DNA from: Clostridium septicum
Lineage (GTDB): Bacteria; Bacillota; Clostridia; Clostridiales; Clostridiaceae
Length of the DNA stretch: 64,000 bases
Assembly (NCBI RefSeq): GCF_003606265.1
Contig: NZ_CP023671.1
Span: 2,170,001 to 2,234,000 of the forward strand
Direction: 5' to 3'
Part shown: positions 26,897 through 36,007 of the stretch, in pieces
Numbering within the stretch: the first letter of the stretch is position 1
How the letters are laid out: every line of letters begins with the position of its first letter
The notes under the pieces: generated by a model
Told to the model about the DNA's origin: nothing
Seen by the model: only the letters and a program-made list of their open reading frames with translations
Database searches by the model: none
Position numbers and translations under genes: made by a program

Positions 26897-27898
26897 ATGA
26901 TGAGAGAATTTGAAATAGAAAGACAATTTGATATTAAAATCGAAGTAATAAAGGCTAATAAAGGGGTTTACTATCTTAAAACTAATAAGGGAGAAAAATG
27001 TTTAAAAAAAATAAATTATGGTCCGCAAAAATTATTATTTGTGTATGGAGCGAAAGAACACTTAATAAATAATGGATTTAATAATGTGGACAGATATTTT
27101 TTAAACATAGACGGGGAACCGTATGCTCTAGTAAATGAAGATCTTTATACATTATCTGAATGGCTAGAGGGAAGGGAATGTGATTTTCACAACATAGATG
27201 AGGTTAAATTAGCGGCCAAAACATTGGCTAATATGCATAAAGCCTCTAAAGGATATGATCCTCCAGAAAATTCAAAACTTAAAAGTGACTTAGGTAGATG
27301 GCCTCACCTTATGACCAAGAGAATAAAATCTCTAGATAAAATGAGAGATATGGTAAGAAAAAAGAATGGTAAAAACGACTTCGATTTATTATATCTAAAA
27401 TCAATGGAATTCTATAAAGATATGGGAAAAAAAGCATTAAGAACATTAGAAGAATCTAGTTATATGAAGTTATGTGAAATTGCTGAAGAGGAAAAAAGCT
27501 TTTGTCATCATGATTTTACCTATCATAATATTATTTTAGATAAAGAAAACCAAGCGCATGTTATTGATTTTGATTATTGTAAGAGAGAAATTAGAGCTTT
27601 TGATGTTTCAAACTTTATGATTAAGGTTTTAAAAAGAGTAGATTGGAATATAGAGTTTGCTAAAGCTATAATAGATTCTTACAATGATGTATATCCTTTA
27701 AGTAAAGATGAGTATAAAGTTTTATATGCATTTTTACAATTTCCACAAAGATATTGGAGATTGGCGAATAGATATTACTACAATGAAGTTAACTGGGGAC
27801 AAAATACATTCAGTAACAAGATAGAAGCTATAATAAATGAACAAGAAAAATTATTAAAGTTTTTAGAAGAATTTAAAAGTTTATATTCAATATCATAA
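26897..27898 (+). CDS. CotS-family spore coat kinase-fold protein
   Basis: 333 aa from ATG at 26897; GGGGGTG ends 6 bases upstream. An ATG one codon later fits as well, and a GTG at 26888 overlaps the ribosome site and is unlikely. The catalytic loop is FCHHDFTYHNIILDK and the metal site VIDFDYCKRE. The C-terminal FLQFPQRYWRLANRYYYNEVNWGQ is typical of the family. It is a single-gene unit closed by a terminator and divergent from the second glycosyltransferase gene. Confidence 0.9.
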   Translation: MMREFEIERQFDIKIEVIKANKGVYYLKTNKGEKCLKKINYGPQKLLFVYGAKEHLINNGFNNVDRYFLNIDGEPYALVNEDLYTLSEWLEGRECDFHNIDEVKLAAKTLANMHKASKGYDPPENSKLKSDLGRWPHLMTKRIKSLDKMRDMVRKKNGKNDFDLLYLKSMEFYKDMGKKALRTLEESSYMKLCEIAEEEKSFCHHDFTYHNIILDKENQAHVIDFDYCKREIRAFDVSNFMIKVLKRVDWNIEFAKAIIDSYNDVYPLSKDEYKVLYAFLQFPQRYWRLANRYYYNEVNWGQNTFSNKIEAIINEQEKLLKFLEEFKSLYSIS

Positions 27899-27922
27899 AA
27901 AGTGCTTTAAGCACTTTTTTTA
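27897..27922 (+). terminator. Intrinsic terminator before yabG
   Basis: AAAAGTGCTT pairs with AAGCACTTTT around TTAA, followed by a T run to 27921. Confidence 0.85.
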
Positions 27923-27925
27923 TTC

Positions 27926-27953
27926 ACTAAAATGAGATTTATCACATATTATG
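27926..27953 (+). promoter_or_regulatory. Possible sigma-K promoter of yabG
   Basis: AC at 27926-27927, 17 bases, then CATATTATG at 27945-27953, one mismatch to CATAnnnTA. In Bacillus subtilis yabG is a sigma-K gene, which supports the reading. Confidence 0.4.
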
Positions 27954-27982
27954 AATAATAAACAATTTTAGAAGAGGTACTT

Positions 27983-28867
27983 ATGGTTATAGGGGATTTA
28001 GTTGTAAGAAAATCTTATGACAAAGATATTACCTTTAAAATAATTGATATTAAAGAAGATGAAGAAGGAAATCCTATATATATTTTAAAAGGTATAAGTA
28101 TAAGAATAATAGCAGATTCTGCTAAGGATGATTTACAAAAAGTTGATGATGACTTTGTTGGAGAAAAAGAAAAAATATTAAATACAAGAGTAAGTGAGGC
28201 GATAAATAAGGCTATTTCCTTAAGGGGGGATGTAAGGGCGATGAAAGCAATTAATAGCCGTAGTAGCAAGAATTTGAAGGAGTCGCCCAACAAAGAATTA
28301 ATATTTGGTAGACCAGGCAAGATACTTCATATAGATGGAGATAGAGAGTATTTAGAAACTTGTTTAAAAGTATATAAACAATTATCTTTAGATGCTATTG
28401 GAATATCAATATCGGAAAGAGAGCAACCTAAAAAAGTAGTAGATTTAGTAAAGGAAATAAAACCTGATATAGTTGTTTTAACAGGTCATGATGGTGTTCT
28501 TAGGGTTACAGATGACTATCTAAATTTAGATAATTATAGAAATTCAAAATACTATATCGAATCAGTTAGAGCTCTTAGAAATTATAATTCTAGTTATGAT
28601 GAATTAGTTATTTTTGCAGGAGCATGTCAAAGTTGTTATGAATGTATGTTAGATGCAGGAGCTAATTTTGCAAGTTCTCCTAATAGAGTATTAATACACT
28701 GCTTAGATCCTGTTTTTGTATGCGAAAAAATTGCATACACAAGAATAGACAAAGTGGTCTCTATTACAGATGTTATAGATAATACAATAACAGGAATTAA
28801 AGGTATAGGAGGGCTTCAAACTAGAGGTAAATATAGAGAAGGTTATCCTAAATCATCATACATTTAA
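27983..28867 (+). CDS. yabG: YabG-family sporulation protease
   Basis: 294 aa, the normal length. The N-terminal small beta domain (IGDLVVRKSYDKDITFKI) and the core with VLTGHDG and IFAGACQSCYECMLDAGANFASSP are typical of YabG. YabG is a cysteine-type protease that trims spore coat and, in clostridia, germination proteins during late sporulation. It is followed by veg, the same order as in Bacillus. GAGG lies about 6 bases before the ATG. Confidence 0.95.
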   Translation: MVIGDLVVRKSYDKDITFKIIDIKEDEEGNPIYILKGISIRIIADSAKDDLQKVDDDFVGEKEKILNTRVSEAINKAISLRGDVRAMKAINSRSSKNLKESPNKELIFGRPGKILHIDGDREYLETCLKVYKQLSLDAIGISISEREQPKKVVDLVKEIKPDIVVLTGHDGVLRVTDDYLNLDNYRNSKYYIESVRALRNYNSSYDELVIFAGACQSCYECMLDAGANFASSPNRVLIHCLDPVFVCEKIAYTRIDKVVSITDVIDNTITGIKGIGGLQTRGKYREGYPKSSYI

Positions 28868-28893
28868 AAAGATCCCTAAAATGGGATTTTTTT
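28868..28893 (+). terminator. Intrinsic terminator after yabG
   Basis: AAAGATCCC (28868-28876) pairs with GGGATTTTT (28883-28891), one G-T pair, T run to 28893. Confidence 0.8.
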
Positions 28894-28990
28894 ATTGAAA
28901 AGAAAAGTACAAATCTTATTGTATAAAAATTACTTAAATAGAGATAATAATAAATGTATGTGTTATTTATAAATAAGTTTAAAAATTACA

Positions 28991-29060
28991 TTGACAAATG
29001 TGTTTTAAAAATGTTAAAATATAAATTTTGCTTGACAAAAATAGGGGGATGGGGTATAAT
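28991..29060 (+). promoter_or_regulatory. Two tandem strong promoters of veg
   Basis: Upstream: TTGACA (28991-28996), spacer 18, TAAAAT (29015-29020). Downstream: TTGACA (29032-29037), spacer 17, TATAAT (29055-29060). The second is a full consensus housekeeping promoter. Strong veg transcription is well known in Bacillus. Confidence 0.85.
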
Positions 29061-29084
29061 GAAAAATAGAAAGAGGGTGTTTAT

Positions 29085-29321
29085 ATGGAAAAATTAAAAA
29101 CGATAGCTACCATAAAGAAAGATATTGAAAATCACATAGGTGAAAAAGTAACTTTAAAAGCTAATGGTGGCAGGAAAAAAATCCTAGTAAACAATGGAGT
29201 AATAGAAAGTACTTATCCAAGTATTTTTGTAGTTAGACTAGAAAGCGACACCCAAAGGACCGTGACATATAGTTATTCAGATGTATTAACAAAGACTGTT
29301 CAATTATATTTTTCTGTATAG
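29085..29321 (+). CDS. veg: Veg family protein
   Basis: 78 aa. The sequence TIATIKKDIENHIGEKVTLKANGGRKK and SDTQRTVTYSYSDVLTKTVQL matches Veg, a small beta-barrel protein. In Bacillus it is strongly transcribed and affects biofilm formation through SinR. Position after yabG is conserved. AGAGGGTG precedes the ATG, and two terminators in a row follow. Confidence 0.95.
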   Translation: MEKLKTIATIKKDIENHIGEKVTLKANGGRKKILVNNGVIESTYPSIFVVRLESDTQRTVTYSYSDVLTKTVQLYFSV

Positions 29322-29324
29322 AAA

Positions 29325-29402
29325 ATGGAACTTCGTCATTTACGAAGTTCCATATTTTTTTTAAATTAAAACCTCAGGAGTTATATTTTTCTGAGGTTTT
29401 TA
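29325..29402 (+). terminator. Two consecutive terminators after veg
   Basis: First: ATGGAACTTCGT (29325-29336) with ACGAAGTTCCAT (29342-29353) and a T run. Second: AAACCTCAG (about 29369-29377) with CTGAGGTTTT (29391-29400). Confidence 0.9.
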
Positions 29403-29479
29403 ATATATTATTATGAGTAAAAAATTACGTGATTATATTTTATTTATTAATTTATTGTATAAATTGAATATTTTAAAAT

Positions 29480-29567
29480 AAAAAAAGAAAGATGGTGGGT
29501 TTCCATCTTTCAACTATGGTATAAAAGGGTATTGAGAATTTATGAGAGGTTATATGGTCAATAACCA
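29480..29567 (-). ncRNA. Candidate small RNA, about 88 nt, own promoter and terminator
   Basis: On the minus strand TTGACA (complement of 29596-29601), spacer 17, TATTAT (complement of 29573-29578) predicts a start near 29567. The transcript would end in the hairpin GAAAGATGG / CCATCTTTC (arms 29503-29511 and 29487-29495), followed by seven T (29486-29480). A small 5' hairpin (ATGGT / ACCAT) and an open middle with ACCTCTC, complementary to ribosome sites, are visible. There is no open reading frame of note. It sits in the 474-base gap between veg and the SPOCS gene; the rest of that gap holds the veg terminators and no other signal that I see. I do not recognise a known RNA family. Confidence 0.6.
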
Positions 29568-29795
29568 TCTTTATAATACGACATAATTCTACTCTTGTCA
29601 ACACATAAATTTGAAAAAAATAAAAAAAGTAATTTTTTTTCGACAATTATTACTTTTATACCAGTAGTTGATATTTCTAAAAGACTAAAAATGTAGAAAT
29701 TAAGTGTATGATTTTTGAAACAATATTTTTATATATGAATAAATATATATCGATGCAAATATAAATTATAGTAGTTATTCTATAGGAGGGATAGT

Positions 29796-31376
29796 ATGTC
29801 ACAAATAGATGTAATAAAAGAAAGTGTTCAATATGAACAGTTGATAAAAGAAAATTCATCAAATCATGTATTAAAGGGAGAATATTTAATTAGAGACTCA
29901 CATCCTGATATGAAAGAAGTATTAGGGGTAGAGGCTAAAGCATTTATAACTAATAAAGAAGTTTTAGCAGATAAGGTAATGGTTGAAGGTCAATTAAATT
30001 ATACTGTATTTTATTTACCAAAAGATGAAGTAACAGTAGACACTCCATCAAGTAAAATACATTCAGTGGAGTTTAATGAGAAATTTGCAAATTATCTTGA
30101 TCTTGATAATGATGAACATAGAGTATTATGCGAAGTTGAGTGTGAGATAGAACATATTGAAGCAAGCTGGATGAATGAAAGAAAAGTTGGTATTGATGGA
30201 CTACTTGCATTAAAATGGGAACTTTATAGAAGTGGAGAATTTGAATATGTTAAAGATATAGAGGGAAAAGAGGATATTCAAATACTTAAAAAAGAAGAAG
30301 TTATTAATTCAGTAAAAGGCGAAAAAGATCTAGAATTGATAGGGAAATCTATGATGAAGGTTACAATGGATAAACCTGAAATAGAAGATGTTTTAAAATG
30401 TTCAATGAATATTCATAAAAAAGAAGTTAAGGTTGGAGAAGATAGAATTTATATAGGATGCTATTGTAAGATAGAAGTTTTATATAAAGGAAAAGAGAAT
30501 AAAGAGCTTGTAATATTACAAGATGACGTATACCTATCAAAAGAAGAAGAATTAGTAGGTGTAGGTAGTGATATGATAAGTTCTTTAAATTTAGCAGTTA
30601 AAAATAGTGAGTGTATAATAGCAGCTGATGATTTAGGAGAAAGTAGAGTAGTTAATCTTGAGTTTCAAATTAAAGGTAAAGTTAAGGTATATTCAAAAGA
30701 TAAAATTGAATTATTAAAAGATGCATATTCACCATCAATGAATGTTGAATTGAATAAGGTTAATAATGAATTTGGAGTAATTCAGGGAACAGGCTCAACA
30801 GAGGTAATGGCTAAAGATAATATTTATATTAAAAATGAAAATGTGAAAATTGAGCAAATAATTTGTACATCTGGAAGTGCAAATATATTAGAAAAAATAG
30901 TTGAAGATGATAGAGTTAAACTTGAGGGTGTAATTAAAGCTACAGTATTATATAAAGAAGCTTCAGAAGATTGTCGCTATGGAGTTGCAACAGGAGAAAT
31001 TCCATTTACAACTACAATGGATTTTAAGAATGCTAGAAAAGGAATGGATGTTATTGCTAAAGCAACAATAGAAAATATTGATTCTAGTATAGAAGCGAAT
31101 ACTATAGCTATAAGAGCAACAGTAGCTATATCAGCTAAGGTATGCTATAAAGTAAAAAAGGAATGGGTTGTAGATGTAGTAGAGGGACCAGAAGAAAAGA
31201 AGGAAAAGAAATCATCAGTAACAATATATGTAGTTAGTAAAGAAGATACATTATGGGATCTTGCTAAAAAGTATTGCACAACTATAGATGAGTTAATGAA
31301 ATTAAATAATTTAGAGAGTCAAGATAAATTAACTTCAGGAGATAGAATTATAATACCAGGAAGAGCTATATTTTAA
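29796..31376 (+). CDS. SPOCS-domain (DUF3794) and LysM protein
   Basis: 526 aa. Three repeats of the SPOCS/DUF3794 domain are suggested (about residues 30-130, 170-290, 320-440), for example HPDMKEVLGVEAKAFITNKEVLADKVMVEG. A LysM peptidoglycan-binding domain ends the protein (YVVSKEDTLWDLAKKYCTTIDELMKLNN). No signal peptide is present. Proteins of this kind (SafA/SpoVID relatives) coat the forespore from the mother cell, and LysM binds the cortex. It lies between veg and ispE, as in other clostridia. AGGAGGG precedes the ATG. Confidence 0.9.
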   Translation: MSQIDVIKESVQYEQLIKENSSNHVLKGEYLIRDSHPDMKEVLGVEAKAFITNKEVLADKVMVEGQLNYTVFYLPKDEVTVDTPSSKIHSVEFNEKFANYLDLDNDEHRVLCEVECEIEHIEASWMNERKVGIDGLLALKWELYRSGEFEYVKDIEGKEDIQILKKEEVINSVKGEKDLELIGKSMMKVTMDKPEIEDVLKCSMNIHKKEVKVGEDRIYIGCYCKIEVLYKGKENKELVILQDDVYLSKEEELVGVGSDMISSLNLAVKNSECIIAADDLGESRVVNLEFQIKGKVKVYSKDKIELLKDAYSPSMNVELNKVNNEFGVIQGTGSTEVMAKDNIYIKNENVKIEQIICTSGSANILEKIVEDDRVKLEGVIKATVLYKEASEDCRYGVATGEIPFTTTMDFKNARKGMDVIAKATIENIDSSIEANTIAIRATVAISAKVCYKVKKEWVVDVVEGPEEKKEKKSSVTIYVVSKEDTLWDLAKKYCTTIDELMKLNNLESQDKLTSGDRIIIPGRAIF

Positions 31377-31392
31377 AGTATAAATATTTAAT

Positions 31393-31432
31393 AAAAAGAG
31401 TATTAAAAAGAAATTTTTTAATACTCTTTTTA
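31393..31432 (+). terminator. Intrinsic terminator after the SPOCS/LysM gene
   Basis: AAAAAGAGTATTAAAAA (31393-31409) pairs with TTTTTAATACTCTTTTT (31415-31431). Confidence 0.9.
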
Positions 31433-31528
31433 ATTTTAATTAAGTACCTAGTTTATAAATTTATTACTTTTTGAATAATAACAATAGAGGGTGGATAAAA
31501 TAACAAATGCAAGATTAGAGGTGAATTT

Positions 31529-32365
31529 ATGAGGGAAAAAATTAGTGGAAACCTAATAATAATTGGAGGAGCAGAAGATAAAGAGGGAGATAAAGAAATC
31601 CTAAAAAAGGTTTGCAATTCAATAGATAAAGATAAAGATACTATTTTAATAGCAACAATAGCAACTGAATATCCTAAAGAAGCTCTTCAAAAATATACTA
31701 AGGTATTTAACGGATTAGGAGTTAAAAATATACAAAATTTAGATATAACTAATAGAAATCAATCATTTGATAAAAAGAATATAGAAAATATTGATAAAGC
31801 AAATTTAATATTTTTTACAGGAGGAGACCAACTAAGAATAACAAGTTTAGTTGGAGGAACTCCTATTTATGATGGATTGAAAAGGGCTAGTGAAAGAGGC
31901 TGTATTATTGTAGGGACTTCAGCTGGAGCTTCTGTTATGAGTGATACAATGATAGTTCAAGGAGAAGATGAAGAATCTCCAAGGAAGTGTACATTAAAAA
32001 TGTCACCAGGACTTGGGTTTGTAGATAATGTAATCATTGATCAGCATTTTGCTCAAAGAGGAAGAATAGGTAGACTACTAACAGGTATAGCCCAAAATCC
32101 TGAAGTCTTAGGCATTGGAATAGATGAAGATACGGCCATTGTAGTAACAGATACAGGTATCGCAGAAGTTATAGGAACTGGCGCAGTATATTTTGTAGAT
32201 GCAAGTTGCATAACTCATAGTAATGTATCGGAACAACATGGAGATGAGGTGCTAAGTATGTTTAATGTAAAGTTACACGTGCTTAATGAAGGGAAAAAGT
32301 TTAACCTTTTAAAAAAGTCACCTTTTGAGGAGGAAAATTGTAGATATGAGAATGATAAAAACTAA
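31529..32365 (+). CDS. cphB: Cyanophycinase
   Basis: 278 aa, S51 peptidase fold. The nucleophile elbow is GTSAGASVMSD; IFFTGGDQLRI and LGFVDNVIIDQHFAQRGRIGRL are family hallmarks. It cuts cyanophycin (a polymer of Asp with Arg side chains) into beta-Asp-Arg dipeptides. The cphA gene starts inside its end (20-base overlap), so synthesis and breakdown are encoded as a pair. GAGGTG precedes the ATG. Confidence 0.95.
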   Translation: MREKISGNLIIIGGAEDKEGDKEILKKVCNSIDKDKDTILIATIATEYPKEALQKYTKVFNGLGVKNIQNLDITNRNQSFDKKNIENIDKANLIFFTGGDQLRITSLVGGTPIYDGLKRASERGCIIVGTSAGASVMSDTMIVQGEDEESPRKCTLKMSPGLGFVDNVIIDQHFAQRGRIGRLLTGIAQNPEVLGIGIDEDTAIVVTDTGIAEVIGTGAVYFVDASCITHSNVSEQHGDEVLSMFNVKLHVLNEGKKFNLLKKSPFEEENCRYENDKN

Positions 32366-34964
32366 AGTTTATGATGGGAGAAACATTTACTCTCATAAAA
32401 AGTGCATTCGAATTGATGTGGATTTAGAAGGTTACTGTGAAATACCAAGTAAAAATATAGAAGATTTCAATTTTAATTTAGTTAATATGATTCCAGTACT
32501 AAATACCCATAGGTGTGGAATAGATGAGGATCATGGGTTTATAAAAAGATTAAAAGAAGGGACTTATTTAGCCCATATATGTGAACATATAATAATAGCA
32601 TTACAAAATAATTTAGGTGTTGAAGTTGCATATGGAAAATCAAGAGAGATAGAAGGAGATTTATATTATATAGTATTTCAATATGAATATAAAAAAGTTG
32701 GATTAGAAGTTGCACAATTGGCTATAGATATAATAAATTCGTTAATAAAGAAGGAACCTATAAATTTAGAAGAGAGAGTAGAATTATTAAAGGAGATTTT
32801 AAGAGAAGAGCAAGTTGGACCAAGTACAAGAGCTATATGTGATTCAGCAGTTAAAAATGGTCTTCCAATAATTAAGTTGGGAGAAAGTGGTTTTTATCAA
32901 ATAGGATATGGAAGACAAGGTAGGATAATAGAAGCATCAATTGTGTCTAATACTAGTTGTGTAGCGGTAGATATTTCTTGTGATAAATTGTTAACAAAAG
33001 AATTGTTAGAAGCACAAAATATACCAGTGGCTAAAGGAGAAAAGATACACAATCTAATTGGACTAATTAAAAGTGGAGAAAAAATAGGTTATCCTCTAGT
33101 AATTAAACCTCAATATGGAAATAAAGGAAATGGAGTAATATTAAATATAAATAATAAGTACGAGTTAATTGAGTCTTATAATAAATTAAAAAATAAATTT
33201 AAAGAGCTGATTGTTGAAAAATATCATAAGGGGAATGATTACAGAGTTTGTGTAGTAGATTATAAAGTAGTAGCAGCATCTAGAAGAATTCCACCATTTG
33301 TAGTTGGGGATGGAGTAAAAACCGTTAAAGAGTTGATAGATAGATTAAATGACAATCCTTTAAGAGGAGAAGATCATGAAAAGCCATTAACTAAAGTAAA
33401 GATAGATAAAGATTTAGTAGAATATTTAAAAGAGCAAGATGTGAATTTGTTTACAATCCTTCCTAAAGGATTAAAAGTTGGTTTAAGAAAAAATGCTAAC
33501 TTATCTACTGGAGGAGATTCTATTGATTGTACAGACTGTATATGTGAAGAGAATAAAGAGCTATGTATAAGAGCAGCAAAGGCAATAGGCTTAGATGTAT
33601 GTGGGGTAGATATATGCACTGATGACATAGCAGTTCCTATGATAGAAAATGGAGTGATAATGGAAATTAATGCAGCTCCAGGACTTAGAATGCATTCATA
33701 TCCTAGTAAAGGAGAAAATAGATTTGTAGGTGACTCTATTGTTAATATGCTTTACAATGGGAAACCCCAAAATATACCTATAATATCAATTACAGGTACA
33801 AATGGGAAAACAACAACTACTAGGTTAGTAAGTCATATAATTTCTAAAATGGGATATAATGTGGGAATGACTAGCACGGAAGGTGTATATTTAAATAATG
33901 AGTGTATTCATAAAGGTGATGATACAGGAGCACAAAGTGCTAAAACAATACTATTAAATAAAGAAGTAGATGTAGCAGTATTAGAAACTGCTAGAGGTGG
34001 AATAATAAAAAGAGGATTAGCTTATGATTTGGCAGATGTAGCGATAGTAACTAACATAACAGAAGACCATCTAGGAAATGATGGAATAGATACTATGGAT
34101 GATTTATGTTTTACTAAGTCTTTAGTTGCAGAGGCTGTAAAAAAAGATGGATATGTAGTTTTAAATGCAGAAGATAAGTGGACTCAAAAAATTATTGATA
34201 GAGTAAAAGCAAATAAGATATATTTTAGTAAAGAAAAAGATAATTCATTAATTCAAGAGAATATAAAAAAATCCGGGATAGCTGTATACGTAGAAAATAA
34301 TGATATTAAAGTAAATAACAATGGAAAGATTTATAAAATTTGCAGTTTAAATGAAGTACCTATAACATTAAATGGTACCCTTTTATTTAATGTTGAAAAT
34401 GTGTTAGCTGCATGTGGTGCACTAGTGGGATTAGGAATTGATTATTGTATGATAAAAAATGGGCTAAGCACATATACATTAAATTCTAAAAATAATGAAG
34501 GTAGATTTAATTATTATAACATTAACGGAATAAATATTATTTTAGATTATGGTCATAACGTAGAAGGATATAAAGCTGTATTATCATCAATAAAAGGTAT
34601 GACAAAAGGAAAAATATACGGTGTTATAGGAATTCCAGGTGATAGAAATAATGATATGGCAGAAGAGATAGGAAAAATTTCTTCTGATCTGTTAGATAAA
34701 ATTATAATAAAAGAAGATATAGATACTAGGGGAAGAAAAGTTGGTGAAATTGCTGACTTAATATTAAAGGGTATTAGAAAAAATAAAAATAATGTACCGA
34801 GCAAAATAATATTAAACGAAGTTGAAGCATTTAAAACTGCATTAAAAGAGAGTTATAAAGGAGATACAATAGTAGTTTTCTTCGAAAAATTAAATCCTTT
34901 ATTAGAAGTTATAAAGCAGTATGATTATGATGAATTAAATCATTTAAGAATAAGTTCTTTATGA
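32346..34964 (+). CDS. cphA: Cyanophycin synthetase
   Basis: 872 aa from the ATG at 32346, chosen because GAGGAGG lies about 11 bases upstream; an upstream TTG would overlap that site. An N-terminal domain of about 160 residues is followed by an ATP-grasp domain (YPLVIKPQYGNKGNGV, VEKYHKGNDYRVCVVD, IMEINAAPGLRMH) and a Mur-ligase-like domain (SITGTNGKTTTTRLV, LDYGHNVEGY). The ATP-grasp part adds Asp and the Mur part adds Arg to the polymer. In Clostridium perfringens cyanophycin enzymes have been linked to spore assembly, which suits the sporulation neighbours. Confidence 0.96.
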   Translation: MRMIKTKVYDGRNIYSHKKCIRIDVDLEGYCEIPSKNIEDFNFNLVNMIPVLNTHRCGIDEDHGFIKRLKEGTYLAHICEHIIIALQNNLGVEVAYGKSREIEGDLYYIVFQYEYKKVGLEVAQLAIDIINSLIKKEPINLEERVELLKEILREEQVGPSTRAICDSAVKNGLPIIKLGESGFYQIGYGRQGRIIEASIVSNTSCVAVDISCDKLLTKELLEAQNIPVAKGEKIHNLIGLIKSGEKIGYPLVIKPQYGNKGNGVILNINNKYELIESYNKLKNKFKELIVEKYHKGNDYRVCVVDYKVVAASRRIPPFVVGDGVKTVKELIDRLNDNPLRGEDHEKPLTKVKIDKDLVEYLKEQDVNLFTILPKGLKVGLRKNANLSTGGDSIDCTDCICEENKELCIRAAKAIGLDVCGVDICTDDIAVPMIENGVIMEINAAPGLRMHSYPSKGENRFVGDSIVNMLYNGKPQNIPIISITGTNGKTTTTRLVSHIISKMGYNVGMTSTEGVYLNNECIHKGDDTGAQSAKTILLNKEVDVAVLETARGGIIKRGLAYDLADVAIVTNITEDHLGNDGIDTMDDLCFTKSLVAEAVKKDGYVVLNAEDKWTQKIIDRVKANKIYFSKEKDNSLIQENIKKSGIAVYVENNDIKVNNNGKIYKICSLNEVPITLNGTLLFNVENVLAACGALVGLGIDYCMIKNGLSTYTLNSKNNEGRFNYYNINGINIILDYGHNVEGYKAVLSSIKGMTKGKIYGVIGIPGDRNNDMAEEIGKISSDLLDKIIIKEDIDTRGRKVGEIADLILKGIRKNKNNVPSKIILNEVEAFKTALKESYKGDTIVVFFEKLNPLLEVIKQYDYDELNHLRISSL

Positions 34965-35023
34965 TTTGTAGTAAATAATCTTATGTTTACTATAATAAGA
35001 AAAATATATATAATTAATAATAT

Positions 35024-35060
35024 AAAATTCAGGGTTATGAACTAAACCCTGAATTTTATT
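35024..35060 (+). terminator. Intrinsic terminator after cphA
   Basis: AAAATTCAGGGTT (35024-35036) pairs with AACCCTGAATTTT (35044-35056), loop of 7, followed by ATTTT. Confidence 0.9.
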
Positions 35061-35103
35061 TTAAAACTAAATGTATTATATGAGAATGAAAGGAATTGAA
35101 TAT

Positions 35104-35946
35104 ATGAAGATTAAAGCTTATGCTAAGGTCAATATATCATTAGATGTTGTTGGGAAAAGAGATGATGGGTATCATTTGTTAAGAATGATAATGCAAAATA
35201 TAGATTTATATGATGAAATTATTATAGAAAAACAAAAAAAAGATATAACACTAAAATGCAATAAACCATATATACCTGTTGATGACAGAAATTTAGCGTA
35301 TAAAGCAGCAAAACTTTTTAAAGAAACTTATGGGGTAGAAAGCGGAGTATATATAAATATAAAGAAAAATATTCCGGTAGCTGCTGGGTTAGCTGGTGGA
35401 AGTACAGATGCAGCAGCAGTATTTAAAGCCATGAATGATATATTTGAAGTTGGAGCTTCAGAAGAGGAATTAATGAATCTTGGTTTAAAATTAGGAGCTG
35501 ATATACCTTATTGTATAAAAGGTGGTACTGCACTTTGTGAAGGGGTAGGGGAAATTGTTACAAGTTTGGGATCATTTAAAGACAAAATTTTAGTTTTAGT
35601 AAAGCCTCCATTTGGTGTATCAACAAAAGCAGTTTACCAAGAATTTGATTTAACAAAAGCGGTAAATCATCCAAAGACAGAAGAGTTAATATATGCTATG
35701 GGAAGGGATGATTTAAATTTTGTTAGTAATAATATGAAAAATTTACTTGAAAATGTTACGTTAAGAAAACATAAGATGATTATAGGAATAAAAGAAGAAA
35801 TGAAGTCACAAGGATCTATAGGAACTATGATGAGCGGAAGTGGTCCAAGTGTATTTGCTTTTTTTGATGATATGTTAAAGGCTCAAAAGTGTTTTGAAAA
35901 GATGAAAGAAAAATATGAGGATGTATATTTAACTAGAACAATTTAA
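35104..35946 (+). CDS. ispE: 4-diphosphocytidyl-2-C-methyl-D-erythritol kinase
   Basis: 280 aa from the ATG at 35104, which has AAAGGA about 10 bases upstream and begins MKIKAYAKVNISLDVVGKRDDGYH as the family does; an upstream in-frame ATG at 35071 lacks a ribosome site. The GHMP-kinase ATP loop is PVAAGLAGGSTDAAA and the C-terminal motif GTMMSGSGPSVFAFF. It phosphorylates CDP-methylerythritol in the non-mevalonate isoprenoid pathway. The yabG-veg-ispE order is conserved in Firmicutes. Confidence 0.97.
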   Translation: MKIKAYAKVNISLDVVGKRDDGYHLLRMIMQNIDLYDEIIIEKQKKDITLKCNKPYIPVDDRNLAYKAAKLFKETYGVESGVYINIKKNIPVAAGLAGGSTDAAAVFKAMNDIFEVGASEEELMNLGLKLGADIPYCIKGGTALCEGVGEIVTSLGSFKDKILVLVKPPFGVSTKAVYQEFDLTKAVNHPKTEELIYAMGRDDLNFVSNNMKNLLENVTLRKHKMIIGIKEEMKSQGSIGTMMSGSGPSVFAFFDDMLKAQKCFEKMKEKYEDVYLTRTI

Positions 35947-35954
35947 ATTTTTAT

Positions 35955-35982
35955 GTATAAACCTCCTAAATGTGGTAATAAT
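35955..35982 (+). promoter_or_regulatory. Possible sigma-F promoter of spoIIR
   Basis: GTATA (35955-35959) and GGTAATAAT (35974-35982) match the -35 GYATA and -10 GGnnAnAnT pattern of forespore sigma-F. The spacing is 14 bases, slightly short. spoIIR is a classical sigma-F gene. Confidence 0.5.
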
Positions 35983-36007
35983 TTAAGCTGTAAGGGGGGT
36001 TAGTATT

